Source of the DNA: Limosilactobacillus coleohominis 101-4-CHN
GTDB taxonomy: Bacteria > Bacillota > Bacilli > Lactobacillales > Lactobacillaceae
Assembly (NCBI RefSeq): GCF_000161935.1
Contig: NZ_GG698802.1
Location: forward strand, 1 to 64,000
Length of the DNA: 64,000 nucleotides
Reading direction: 5' to 3'
Shown piece by piece: positions 28,952 to 38,162 of this stretch. The notes beneath the pieces are model-generated. The model had not been told where the DNA came from and searched no databases. It was given only the letters and a program-made list of their open reading frames with translations. Position numbers and translations under genes: made by a program. Positions within the stretch are counted from its first letter, which is position 1. Each line of letters begins with the position of its first letter.

Positions 28952-29152
28952 ATGATTATTGGAACGGTAAAAAGTTACGAACCAACCAAAGGCTGGGGTT
29001 TTATTAACTCACCTCATGATGGTGAAATTTTTATGCATACTAAAGGAATTGAAAAAAGCTCTCGTCATCTCATTCAGGCGGGCACGAAAGTTGGCTTTGT
29101 AATTGTCCCTGGTGTGAAGGGATTTCAAGCTGCGCACGTTAAAGTGATTTAA
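28952..29152 (+). CDS. Cold-shock-domain protein
   Basis: 66 residues forming a single cold-shock (OB) domain: RNP1-like KGWGFI and RNP2-like EIFMH. Nucleic-acid chaperone by family. It departs from canonical CspA (G-T-V-K-S-Y instead of G-T-V-K-W-F) so I give no symbol. ATG 28952 has GGAGGA 9 nt upstream; the longer frame starts inside the terminator. Confidence 0.9.
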   Translation: MIIGTVKSYEPTKGWGFINSPHDGEIFMHTKGIEKSSRHLIQAGTKVGFVIVPGVKGFQAAHVKVI

Positions 29153-29167
29153 AGGCAGGTTAAAGCG

Positions 29168-29716
29168 ATGAATTTTCGAGAACGAGTTAAATCATCACAA
29201 ACAATCTATGATGGTCATATTTTACGTTTAGAAAAACAACAAGTAACCACCCCGCGAGGAAAAACAGCAACTCGCGAAATTATTCGTCATGCCGCTGCCA
29301 TTGCACTGTTAATCATTACCCCAGAGCAGGAAATGATTTTAGTAAAGCAATGGCGAGCACCTGTGCAAAAGGTGACGTTAGAAATTCCGGCTGGGAAGGT
29401 CGATGAGCGGGACCACAATGATCTCTTTCATGCTGCACGCCGAGAAATGAATGAAGAAACTCGTTTGCAAGCAACTAATTTAACCAAGGTTGCCACTACA
29501 TATAGTTCACCTGGCTTTACAGATGAACAAATTACGTTATTTTTAGCAACTGGGGTTAGCTCAGTTAAGGATCAATTACCGCAGGATGAAGATGAAAATC
29601 TGCAGATTTTAAAGGTTAGTCGTGATCAAGCCCGTCAAATGGTTGAGAATGGTGAAATTGATGATCAGAAAACCGTAATGGCAGTTTATTATTGGTTGAG
29701 TCAGGAGGATGGTTAA
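29168..29716 (+). CDS. nudF: Nudix hydrolase, ADP-ribose pyrophosphatase type
   Basis: Hydrolyses ADP-ribose or related nucleoside diphosphates. 182 residues with a Nudix box from GKVDER to AARREMNEET; the final conserved Gly is replaced (TR). MILVKQWRAPVQKVTLEIPAGKV matches the NudF/YqkG class. Start of a tight operon nudF-macP-mtnN-DUF1831: it overlaps the next gene by one base. The same Nudix-macP-pfs order exists in Streptococcus pneumoniae as I recall it. Confidence 0.88.
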   Translation: MNFRERVKSSQTIYDGHILRLEKQQVTTPRGKTATREIIRHAAAIALLIITPEQEMILVKQWRAPVQKVTLEIPAGKVDERDHNDLFHAARREMNEETRLQATNLTKVATTYSSPGFTDEQITLFLATGVSSVKDQLPQDEDENLQILKVSRDQARQMVENGEIDDQKTVMAVYYWLSQEDG

Positions 29717-30018
29717 TGTCTGAGGAACATCAAATGACGAGGCGGGAATACCGTGAGCAGCAGGCACATCGGATTCAACAACCATTGCAACATTCAGATA
29801 GTCAAGACCAATCTAATTTAGATGATCGACCATTAATTCAGAAGGATTCAACAAACCAGGAATCACCTTACTTAAGTCGCGAAGAAAGTTTGGCGGCGCA
29901 ACAAGCCACCATCACTGAGGAAAAAACCAATCGGTTGCGAAAAAAATTGAATCACATCATGATTGGATTAGTGATCGCGATCATCTTGGTGTATTTAGTA
30001 TTATTTTTTGTGGGATAG
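29716..30018 (+). CDS. macP: MacP-like single-span protein (PBP2a-activator type)
   Basis: 100 residues: charged cytoplasmic part starting MSEEHQMTRREYREQQAHRI, many Gln and Ser, and one C-terminal membrane helix (about 78-98, IMIGLVIAIILVYLVLFFV). Pneumococcal MacP is a phosphoprotein that activates PBP2a and lies between a Nudix gene and pfs; the same place here plus the topology is the basis for the name. Sequence similarity itself is weak, and ATG 29716 is fixed by the TAATG overlap. Confidence 0.65.
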   Translation: MSEEHQMTRREYREQQAHRIQQPLQHSDSQDQSNLDDRPLIQKDSTNQESPYLSREESLAAQQATITEEKTNRLRKKLNHIMIGLVIAIILVYLVLFFVG

Positions 30019-30028
30019 GAGAAATAAA

Positions 30029-30730
30029 ATGAAATTTGGAATTATTTGTGCGATGCCAGAGGAATTAAAAGAGTTATTAAACCATCTAGAAAACGAGAAA
30101 ATTAATGAAATTGGTGGTAAGAAGTACTATGAAGGAACGATCAGTAATCAATCAGTTGTGCTGGTTGAATCAGGAATTGGCAAGGTTGAGGCAGGAATTA
30201 CGACAGAACATTTAATTACTGACTTTGGTACCGATGTCGTAATTAATTCTGGATCGGCTGGTGGAATTGGTGAACACCAGCATGTGGGTGATATTGTGAT
30301 TTCGACTGAAACGGCATATCATGACGCGGATGCCCGGGCTTTTGATTATGTTTATGGACAGTTACCAGGCAAACCAGCTCGCTTTACTGCTTCTCAAAAG
30401 TGGGGTGATGCACTGGCAAAGGCTGGTGAAAAGACCGGCCTAAAGATTGAAAAGGGATTAATCGTTTCTGGGGATCAATTCGTTGCTAGCAAGGACGCTA
30501 TTGCGAAAATTAAACATTATTTCCCGGATGCTTTGTCAGCTGAAATGGAAGGTGCAGCAGTTGGTCAAGTCGCCACTGATCATGATGTCCCTTACGTTGT
30601 AGTTCGGGCCATGTCCGATACTGGTGACGAAGAGGCGGGGGTTAGTTTTGATGAATTTATTATTCAAGCTGGCCAGCGGTCCGCAAAGATGCTATTGGAA
30701 TTATTCGATGAATTAAAGAAGGCGGCATAA
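30029..30730 (+). CDS. mtnN: 5'-methylthioadenosine/S-adenosylhomocysteine nucleosidase
   Basis: Cleaves MTA and SAH to adenine plus thioribose compounds and so removes SAM by-products. 233 residues: MKFGIICAMPEELKELL, VLVESGIGKVEAG, SGSAGGIGEH, and the active-site region SAEMEGAAVGQVATDHDVPYVVVRAMSDTGDEEA. ATG 30029 has TAGGAG upstream. It overlaps the next start by one base. Confidence 0.97.
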   Translation: MKFGIICAMPEELKELLNHLENEKINEIGGKKYYEGTISNQSVVLVESGIGKVEAGITTEHLITDFGTDVVINSGSAGGIGEHQHVGDIVISTETAYHDADARAFDYVYGQLPGKPARFTASQKWGDALAKAGEKTGLKIEKGLIVSGDQFVASKDAIAKIKHYFPDALSAEMEGAAVGQVATDHDVPYVVVRAMSDTGDEEAGVSFDEFIIQAGQRSAKMLLELFDELKKAA

Positions 30731-31071
30731 TGGAATTTCAAAGAGCAGTCCAATTAACTGGTGATTCGGATACCTATCAAATAAGTGATCGTATTAGGGA
30801 GTATACGTTAATTGATCTTGGTTTTGAGCGGACTAAGCGGGGAAATTATCGTTATTTAGGTTCTCTTGATCGGCAATCACCTTTTAAACCATTTGCGCGA
30901 TTACAGATCACGGTCAACGATGATTTAACCGGGTTTAAGATGTCAACGGTAAGTACGAACGGACTTAGTAACGTTAATATTTTTACACAGGCTCGACGGG
31001 ATGAATTCGTTACTCAACTACATTTTATTTTAAATGAAATGGTTGAACGCGGTATCTTTGACAAAAAGTAA
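30730..31071 (+). CDS. DUF1831 family protein
   Basis: 113 residues, no membrane segment: MEFQRAVQLTGDSDTYQIS, LIDLGFERTKRGNYRYLG, and a C-terminal helix FVTQLHFILNEMVERGIF. It resembles the DUF1831 family of lactic acid bacteria, of unknown function, usually found next to a cysteine desulfurase gene. Here no desulfurase follows; mnmA is next, after 109 bp. The start overlaps the mtnN stop (TAATG). Confidence 0.82.
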   Translation: MEFQRAVQLTGDSDTYQISDRIREYTLIDLGFERTKRGNYRYLGSLDRQSPFKPFARLQITVNDDLTGFKMSTVSTNGLSNVNIFTQARRDEFVTQLHFILNEMVERGIFDKK

Positions 31072-31080
31072 GTAAAACCA

Positions 31081-31109
31081 GTGACCAGCACCGTAACGTT
31101 TGTTATAAT
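31081..31109 (+). promoter_or_regulatory. mnmA promoter
   Basis: GTGACC, 17-bp spacer, TATAAT with TGT before it (extended -10), in the gap after the DUF1831 gene. Confidence 0.65.
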
Positions 31110-31111
31110 AA

Positions 31112-32314
<1,203 letters not shown>

Positions 32315-32319
32315 TGATT

Positions 32320-32352
32320 GGGAGACTGGATTTATGACCAGTCTCTTTTTTA
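32320..32352 (+). terminator. mnmA terminator
   Basis: Stem GAGACTGG / CCAGTCTC, loop ATTTATGA, T-run. Confidence 0.9.
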
Positions 32353-32440
32353 CTAAATAAATTAGATAAAAAGTCGTCATCAGCTCCTTTTTTTTGTTAT
32401 GATAAGACTAAGTAAAATTTCGTAATTGCATGGTGAGAAA

Positions 32441-33097
32441 ATGACGAGAATATTTTTTATTAGACATGGAAAGACACAGTGGAATCTTGCTGCTAAGTAT
32501 CAAGGTGCCCATGGGGATTCACCACTGTTGCCAGAAAGTTATCATGAGATTAAGTTGTTAGCCCATTCCTTAGCGGCGGTTGACATCGCCCATGTTTTTT
32601 CGAGTCCGCTTCCCCGTGCAAAAACCACTGCTGAAAAATTAATTGAAGCTTTGGATCGGCCAATTCCATTAACCATTGATTCGCGCTTAGCAGAATTTAA
32701 TTTAGGGTTAATGGAGGGAATGAAGTTTTCTGCGGTTGCTGATCGGTGGCCAGAAGTCTTGGATAATTTCCGTCATCACCCGGATAAGTATGATCCCAAA
32801 GTGGTTAAAAGTGAGAGCTTTGAATCAGTCATTAACCGAGTTGGCGCAGCAGTGCATGATTATGTGCAACAATTTCCCAACGGCAACATTGTAGTGGTAT
32901 CTCATGGTGCGGCACTCAATGCGGCGATTAATGGGTTGTTAAAAGTTCCGATGAATCATTTAAAAGATCGCGGCGGATTGAGCAATACATCGACCACGAT
33001 TTTGAAAACAACTGATGGTAAAGATTATCAGCTTGAAAAATGGAATGACACTTCTTATCTTCATAAGACCAGTGTTGATCCAACCGATACAATTTGA
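32441..33097 (+). CDS. Histidine phosphatase family protein (phosphoglycerate-mutase-like)
   Basis: 218 residues with the catalytic RHG motif in FFIRHGKTQWNLAAKYQG, the acid residue in LAEFNLGLMEGMKF, and the second histidine in VVSHGAALNAAINGL. This superfamily includes cofactor-dependent mutases and many phosphatases; the substrate cannot be read. ATG 32441 follows TGGTGAG. It is probably cotranscribed with the TPR gene 13 bp later. Confidence 0.88.
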   Translation: MTRIFFIRHGKTQWNLAAKYQGAHGDSPLLPESYHEIKLLAHSLAAVDIAHVFSSPLPRAKTTAEKLIEALDRPIPLTIDSRLAEFNLGLMEGMKFSAVADRWPEVLDNFRHHPDKYDPKVVKSESFESVINRVGAAVHDYVQQFPNGNIVVVSHGAALNAAINGLLKVPMNHLKDRGGLSNTSTTILKTTDGKDYQLEKWNDTSYLHKTSVDPTDTI

Positions 33098-33110
33098 TGA
33101 GGTGATTAAA

Positions 33111-33794
33111 ATGGCCAATGAACGACAAGAAGAACAAAAACAGCAAAGTGAGCAATTAGTACATCGGCTGGTCAAAGCCATTGATGAAGAGCCAAATAAG
33201 TTTAATAATTATTATGATCTGGGTTCGTTATTAACGCGCTTAAACGATTATGTCCAAGCGGAAGAATTATTCCAGAAGGCTTTAGGGATTTTTGAGCAGC
33301 GTGGTGATGAACGAGCTATTAACTTTTTGCAATATGGTTTAGGTAATTTGTATTACACTGTTGGCAAAATTGATGAAGCAATCAAACTATACAATAAGAT
33401 TAATGATGATAAATTAAAAGCGGATGCTTATCTGATGCTGGCGCAAAGTTACATGAAGAAAAAACAGTATAAGCAAGCAGTTGTGTATGGTTTAACTGCG
33501 TATGATTTGTCAGCGGATGATCCTGAGATTAACCAAGCGTTAGGTGATTCTATGTTGGCGCTAGGCGAATTTTCCAAGGCCAAGCAGTATTATGATCAAA
33601 TCTTACTACACCATCCAGGACGAGCGGACACGCAGTTCAATCGGGGACTAGTGGCAATGGCATTAGATGAACCATTTGAAAAGTATTTTGATCAGGCGCA
33701 ACAGCTTGATTTGGATTACTACCAAAAAAGTAAGCAAAAGATTGTGGACATTCAACGCGCTTTGCAAAAGATCAACAAGTCACAATCTAAATAG
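33111..33794 (+). CDS. Tetratricopeptide repeat protein
   Basis: 227 residues of helical repeats: NNYYDLGSLLTRLNDYVQAE, INFLQYGLGNLYYTVGKID, KADAYLMLAQSYMKKKQYKQ and RADTQFNRGLVAMALDEP are TPR units, with a conserved place before recD2 in lactobacilli. No signal or membrane segment, so a cytoplasmic scaffold; the partner is unknown. ATG 33111 follows GAGGTGAT. Confidence 0.85.
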   Translation: MANERQEEQKQQSEQLVHRLVKAIDEEPNKFNNYYDLGSLLTRLNDYVQAEELFQKALGIFEQRGDERAINFLQYGLGNLYYTVGKIDEAIKLYNKINDDKLKADAYLMLAQSYMKKKQYKQAVVYGLTAYDLSADDPEINQALGDSMLALGEFSKAKQYYDQILLHHPGRADTQFNRGLVAMALDEPFEKYFDQAQQLDLDYYQKSKQKIVDIQRALQKINKSQSK

Positions 33795-33802
33795 ATGATG
33801 AG

Positions 33803-33844
33803 AAGTCATTGGTGGAGGCACATCCTTTGTTAATGACTTTTTTC
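33803..33844 (+). terminator. Terminator before recD2
   Basis: Stem AAGTCATT / AATGACTT with a large loop holding a minor hairpin, then TTTTTC. Confidence 0.7.
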
Positions 33845-33877
33845 TATTTAAAACAAAAATCAGGAGGAGAGATTTAA

Positions 33878-36379
33878 ATGGTGGAATATTATCAGCCAGT
33901 TCAGCACCTTGATGGGGTGACCACAACTGGGCCAACATCTTTTATCGGTACGGTTAAGGTCCTGATTTTTGAACGTGGTCTTTTTCGGATTTTATCAGTA
34001 TCTGTAGAAGATGCTAATTTTGAATGGGATCAAGAAAGTATTACGGTTAAGGGGCAGTTGGGCGAAATTGTGGAAGGTGACCGGTACGAGTTTGAAGGAC
34101 GGGTCGTGGATGACCAGCGTTATGGGCTGCAGTTTGCTAGTACTGGCTGTCACGTTGTGATGCCACAGTCAAGTGGCCAGCTAGTAACATACTTAAAGTA
34201 CCACAATGTTCATCTAGCACACCCTAGAAAGAGTAGTCGCCTTGTCTTTGATGCTTTAGGTGGCCAGGCAATGAATATTGTGCTTGATAATCCTGAATGC
34301 TTAGCTGAAATTCCTGAAATCAGTGAAAATGATCGTCAGAAATTAATAGATTTTTTTACTAAATTAGATTTTGGCAACTCAACTGGTCAAATTATCAAAA
34401 AACTACAACAATTTGGTTTTAACGAACGGCAGGTTAATTTGATTTTTGATCAATATGGTGTTCAAACTTTGACCAAAATAGGCCAAAATCCCTATCGGAT
34501 CGCAATTGATTTGTTTACTGATGGTATTCCTTTTCAGAACGTGGATCAAATTGCTCGACGCTTTTACTCGATTGCCCCAGATGATTCCCGACGTTTGCAA
34601 GGAGCCATTCTATATTCATTAAAGGAGCTTATATATCGACAAGGGGGAAGCTATGTTTCGCAGGCTGATTTGTTTGCTGCCACTAATCGGTGCTTAAATT
34701 ATCAACTTGACCAAGCAAGTTTCAACCAACAGTTGAACGAATTGGTTGATCAAGAGCAGATTCAAATTGAGGATCATCAGCATATTTATGAGACGGCATT
34801 TTATAATGCTGAATGGAAAATTGCCCAAAAACTTGTTGAACTAATGAAGTTTTCTGATGATCGTCCAGTCGATCATCAGGATTTTCAGCAGGCGATTAGT
34901 GAAATTGAAGCGGACAAAGGTTATCAGTATGATCAGGTCCAAACGTCTGCCATTAAAGAGGCCTTAGAATCACCAGTCATGCTTCTTACTGGAGGTCCAG
35001 GAACGGGTAAGACAACGATTGTCAATGGACTGGTTGAAACTTACTTAAAATTACATCCGAAATTAAGTGAAGAAGATATCATGCTGGTGGCGCCAACGGG
35101 ACGGGCAGCTAAGCAAATCAATTCGGTAACGGGGATTGAAGCAAGTACCATTCACCGTTTACTGGGATTAACGGCTGATATCAATGATGATCAGCTAATG
35201 CAAATGGACTTTGATCCCCTAGATGCCAAATTATTAATCGTCGATGAAATGTCAATGACTAGTTTAGCGTTGTTTACGGCCCTAATATCCGCAGTTAATC
35301 AGGGAACCCATCTTGTGTTAGTGGGGGATTGTGATCAGTTACCATCAGTTGGACCCGGCCAGGTTTTCTATGATTTATTAGCTGCTGAAGGGATTCCCCA
35401 GCGACGGCTTAAACATATTTATCGGCAATCCAGCCATTCATCAATTATTCCATTGGCTCACCGGATTAATGAGGGAACTGTTACTCAGGAACTGTTTGCT
35501 CCTGAATCGGCCAATCAATATGCTCATCGTCAATTTATTTGCGCGAGTTTAAATAATATTCCGCAGTTAATTACGCAAGCAGTAAAGCTTTATCATGAAA
35601 AACATGACGTACCAATTATGGATATTCAAATTTTAGCTTCCATTCATGGTGGGGTTGCTGGGACGGTTAATATTAATCGTGTTTTACAGGCAACTTTAAA
35701 TCCTGATAAGCCTACCAAGCCGGCGATTCAACTTGGTAGTCGTATTTTGCGAGTGGGTGATAAAGTCATGCAGACAGTTAATGATCCGGATAAAAATGTT
35801 TTTAATGGTGATTTGGGAATTATCAAAACAATTGAAGGGCAAAATGTCATTCATGGAGCGCCAAAGGCTGTTGCAAAGCAGAAAGTTGTGGTTGATTTTG
35901 ATGGTGCAGAAGTAGAGTATTTACGATTAAATGAAATTAATGCTCTCCAATTGGCCTATTGTATGACGATTCATAAGGCACAGGGGAGTCAGGCGCCGGT
36001 GGTGATTATTATCATGACCGATGATTATTTTCCAAGACGGCCAGGAATTCCAACTATTATGCATAGAAATCTGCTATATACTGCCGTTACTCGTTCTTCC
36101 CAAGCGTTACTAATGGTTGGTAGTCCACAAGCCTTTGTTAATTGTGCGCAATCACCAACTAAGTACCGTCAAACAACGTTAACTAAACGGATCACCATGG
36201 TATTGAAAAATGAAATCAATGTAGACGCTCCAAATGAAAAAGAGGAGTTTCGTCAACAGACGGACCATGGTGATGAGAATAAGCAACCGGTTGTTACTAA
36301 GCTTACTCCACGGGTGATTGAAGAAAAGCTCATTGATCCAATGATTGGTATGGCAGGAGTTAAACCCAGCGATTTTTAA
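33878..36379 (+). CDS. recD2: RecD2-type DNA helicase
   Basis: SF1B 5'-3' helicase acting in replication-fork repair without RecBC. 833 residues: N-terminal OB-like region (about 20-110), helix-hairpin-helix-rich part, Walker A LLTGGPGTGKTTIVNGL, LLIVDEMSMTSLALF, and the C-terminal QLAYCMTIHKAQGSQAPVVI and RNLLYTAVTRSSQALLMVG motifs. GGAGGAGAG precedes the ATG. Confidence 0.95.
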   Translation: MVEYYQPVQHLDGVTTTGPTSFIGTVKVLIFERGLFRILSVSVEDANFEWDQESITVKGQLGEIVEGDRYEFEGRVVDDQRYGLQFASTGCHVVMPQSSGQLVTYLKYHNVHLAHPRKSSRLVFDALGGQAMNIVLDNPECLAEIPEISENDRQKLIDFFTKLDFGNSTGQIIKKLQQFGFNERQVNLIFDQYGVQTLTKIGQNPYRIAIDLFTDGIPFQNVDQIARRFYSIAPDDSRRLQGAILYSLKELIYRQGGSYVSQADLFAATNRCLNYQLDQASFNQQLNELVDQEQIQIEDHQHIYETAFYNAEWKIAQKLVELMKFSDDRPVDHQDFQQAISEIEADKGYQYDQVQTSAIKEALESPVMLLTGGPGTGKTTIVNGLVETYLKLHPKLSEEDIMLVAPTGRAAKQINSVTGIEASTIHRLLGLTADINDDQLMQMDFDPLDAKLLIVDEMSMTSLALFTALISAVNQGTHLVLVGDCDQLPSVGPGQVFYDLLAAEGIPQRRLKHIYRQSSHSSIIPLAHRINEGTVTQELFAPESANQYAHRQFICASLNNIPQLITQAVKLYHEKHDVPIMDIQILASIHGGVAGTVNINRVLQATLNPDKPTKPAIQLGSRILRVGDKVMQTVNDPDKNVFNGDLGIIKTIEGQNVIHGAPKAVAKQKVVVDFDGAEVEYLRLNEINALQLAYCMTIHKAQGSQAPVVIIIMTDDYFPRRPGIPTIMHRNLLYTAVTRSSQALLMVGSPQAFVNCAQSPTKYRQTTLTKRITMVLKNEINVDAPNEKEEFRQQTDHGDENKQPVVTKLTPRVIEEKLIDPMIGMAGVKPSDF

Positions 36380-36385
36380 TTCATA

Positions 36386-36413
36386 TTGAAATGTTAGACA
36401 GACCCTGTAATAA
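36386..36413 (+). promoter_or_regulatory. prs promoter
   Basis: TTGAAA, 16-bp spacer, TAATAA (AATAAT one base on), 50 bp before the prs start. Confidence 0.5.
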
Positions 36414-36462
36414 TAAGAATGAAACGTTATGTTAACCACGATTTTGGCGGAAGGATTGAAAA

Positions 36463-37434
36463 ATGACAGAAATAAAGAATGCTAAAGACGTTAAATTATT
36501 TGCTTTAAATTCCAATCAACCGTTAGCGGAAAAAATTGCACAGAAGTTAGGAATTCCATTAAGTAAATGTACCGTAAGCCATTTTGAAGATGGCGAGATC
36601 TCGGTGGTGGTCAACGAAAGTGTTCGTGGACAGGAGGTATACGTAATTCAATCCGTTTCGGATCCTGTTAATACGAACCTGATGGAATTGCTCATTATGG
36701 TCGATGCGCTTCGTCGGGCTAGTGCCAAGAAGATTAACGTTGTTATGCCATACTATGGTTATGCTCGTCAAGACCGTAAAGCTCGTTCTCGGGAACCCAT
36801 TACAGCTAAACTGGTTGCTAACTTATTACAAGATGATAAAATTGATCGATTGATCACGATTGATTTACACGCACCGCAAGTGCAAGGCTTCTTTGATATT
36901 CCGGTAGACCACTTACGTGCTGCAATGACGTTTGTTGATTACTTCAAAGCACATCATTTGAACGAAAATGTTGTCATTGTCGCTCCAGATCATGCTGGAG
37001 TTTCTTTAGTGCGGCGGTTTGCTGAGCATATGGGTGGGGTACCGATTGCTATTGTTGATAAACGTGATAATTCAAGCCGTTTGCATACGGCCGAACGAAT
37101 GCCAGAGGCGCTAATTGGTGACGTGAAAGGTAAGGTTGCCATTATTGTAGATGATATTGTTGATACTGGTACCCGGATTGCTAATTCTGCGGAGTTGTTA
37201 AAGCATGAAGGTGCACAGGAAATTTATGGTGTTGCAACACATCCTGTTCTCTCAGCTGGTGCGGTGGAACGAATTGAACAATCGCCAATCAAGCAAATGC
37301 TGGTGACTGATTCTATCCTGATTCCGCAGGCAAAGCGTTCGCCAAAGATTGTTGAATTAACGGTATCTGATTTAATTAAAGAAGCGATTGCGCGGGTTCA
37401 TAATCAACAATCACTGCAAACACTATTTCATTAA
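36463..37434 (+). CDS. prs: Ribose-phosphate pyrophosphokinase
   Basis: Makes PRPP from ribose-5-phosphate and ATP for purine, pyrimidine, NAD, His and Trp synthesis. 323 residues, with the SHFEDGEISVVVNESVRG flexible loop, MPYYGYARQDRKARSREPIT, the PRPP-binding AIIVDDIVDTGTRI and class I Prs allosteric-site regions. GGAAGG precedes the ATG. Confidence 0.97.
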   Translation: MTEIKNAKDVKLFALNSNQPLAEKIAQKLGIPLSKCTVSHFEDGEISVVVNESVRGQEVYVIQSVSDPVNTNLMELLIMVDALRRASAKKINVVMPYYGYARQDRKARSREPITAKLVANLLQDDKIDRLITIDLHAPQVQGFFDIPVDHLRAAMTFVDYFKAHHLNENVVIVAPDHAGVSLVRRFAEHMGGVPIAIVDKRDNSSRLHTAERMPEALIGDVKGKVAIIVDDIVDTGTRIANSAELLKHEGAQEIYGVATHPVLSAGAVERIEQSPIKQMLVTDSILIPQAKRSPKIVELTVSDLIKEAIARVHNQQSLQTLFH

Positions 37435-37445
37435 ATCTAGAGTAA

Positions 37446-37484
37446 AAAACAACCTTCAGACTTTTTAAGCCTGAAGGTTGTTTT
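37446..37484. terminator. Bidirectional terminator, prs / Spx-like gene
   Basis: Stem AACAACCTTCAG / CTGAAGGTTGTT with 11-nt loop, flanked by A-run and T-run; the minus-strand gene stops in it. Confidence 0.92.
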
Positions 37485-37905
37485 AGGCTAGTTTAATATG
37501 CCCTTGCGGGTGGGTGAATTTGGCTAGCAATTCGGAAAGCTCCAAACGACGTTCACTTTGCGGAATGAAAATGCCCATTTTTTCCTGATCAAACCCTGTA
37601 ATGAGCTTGTTAGTATCAAAAATAATTGGATTTTTTAAGATTCGTGGACTTGTTTGAACAGCTGCTGTAAATTCATTGATAGTGACGCTAGGCCGATTCA
37701 TTTTTAGAGCTTTTGTATCCCGTGAGCGAAGGGAAATTAAATCTTCAGTACCGTTTAACGAGATGCTAAGTAAATGGAGAACTTCGTCAGCAGTCAGTGG
37801 TTGTTTTTCGATATTTCTCTCCATTACTGGAATTTTATGATCTCGGAACCACCGAATCGCCTTTCTTTTTGAAGGATCATTTGTATGAAAATAAAGATAT
37901 ACCAA
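37483..37905 (-). CDS. Spx/ArsC-family protein lacking the CXXC motif
   Basis: 140 residues over the whole length of Spx: KIPVMERNIEKQPLTADEV, NGTEDLISLRSRD and RILKNPIIFDTNKLITGF line up with Spx landmarks. At the N-terminus, where Spx has the redox CXXC, this protein reads FHTNDPSKRKA, with no cysteine anywhere. In B. subtilis Spx binds the RNA polymerase alpha subunit and activates thiol-stress genes; CXXC-less paralogues may act independently of redox. TTG 37905 is chosen because GAGGTG stands 6-7 nt before it. It could be an Spx paralogue with altered signal sensing. Confidence 0.82.
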   Translation of the reverse strand: MVYLYFHTNDPSKRKAIRWFRDHKIPVMERNIEKQPLTADEVLHLLSISLNGTEDLISLRSRDTKALKMNRPSVTINEFTAAVQTSPRILKNPIIFDTNKLITGFDQEKMGIFIPQSERRLELSELLAKFTHPQGHIKLA

Positions 37906-37957
37906 TACTTACACCTCGATTACTAAATCATTTATAATTATTTTAACAATATTTATC

Positions 37958-37989
37958 TATTAAACGATCATTACGGTGATTGTTTAATA
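37958..37989. repeat. 13-bp inverted repeat upstream of the Spx-like gene
   Basis: TATTAAACGATCA / TGATTGTTTAATA (one G-T pair), loop TTACGG, about 55 bp before the Spx-like start. No clear T-run on the minus strand, so an operator is as likely as a terminator. Confidence 0.6.
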
Positions 37990-38017
37990 AAAGTTTATAA
38001 AGAGGTTTTGGTCATTA

Positions 38018-38057
38018 AAACAAAAATGAAACGGAGCAGTGAATATCACTGCTCCGT
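38018..38057 (-). terminator. Minus-strand terminator after the lipid-kinase gene
   Basis: Perfect 11-bp stem ACGGAGCAGTG / CACTGCTCCGT, loop AATAT; on the minus strand followed by TTTCATTTTTG. It lies about 105 bp beyond the stop; the stretch between holds only AT-rich sequence and a TCACAA/TTGTGA palindrome (38080-38094). Confidence 0.75.
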
Positions 38058-38162
38058 AATTATTTCAAATCGCTGCTATCACAAGCTTTGTGACTACTAA
38101 TTTATAATCATCAGTTAGTAATTAAGGTAATCGAACCTGAGTTTAAGTTTTTATTAAGAGCC

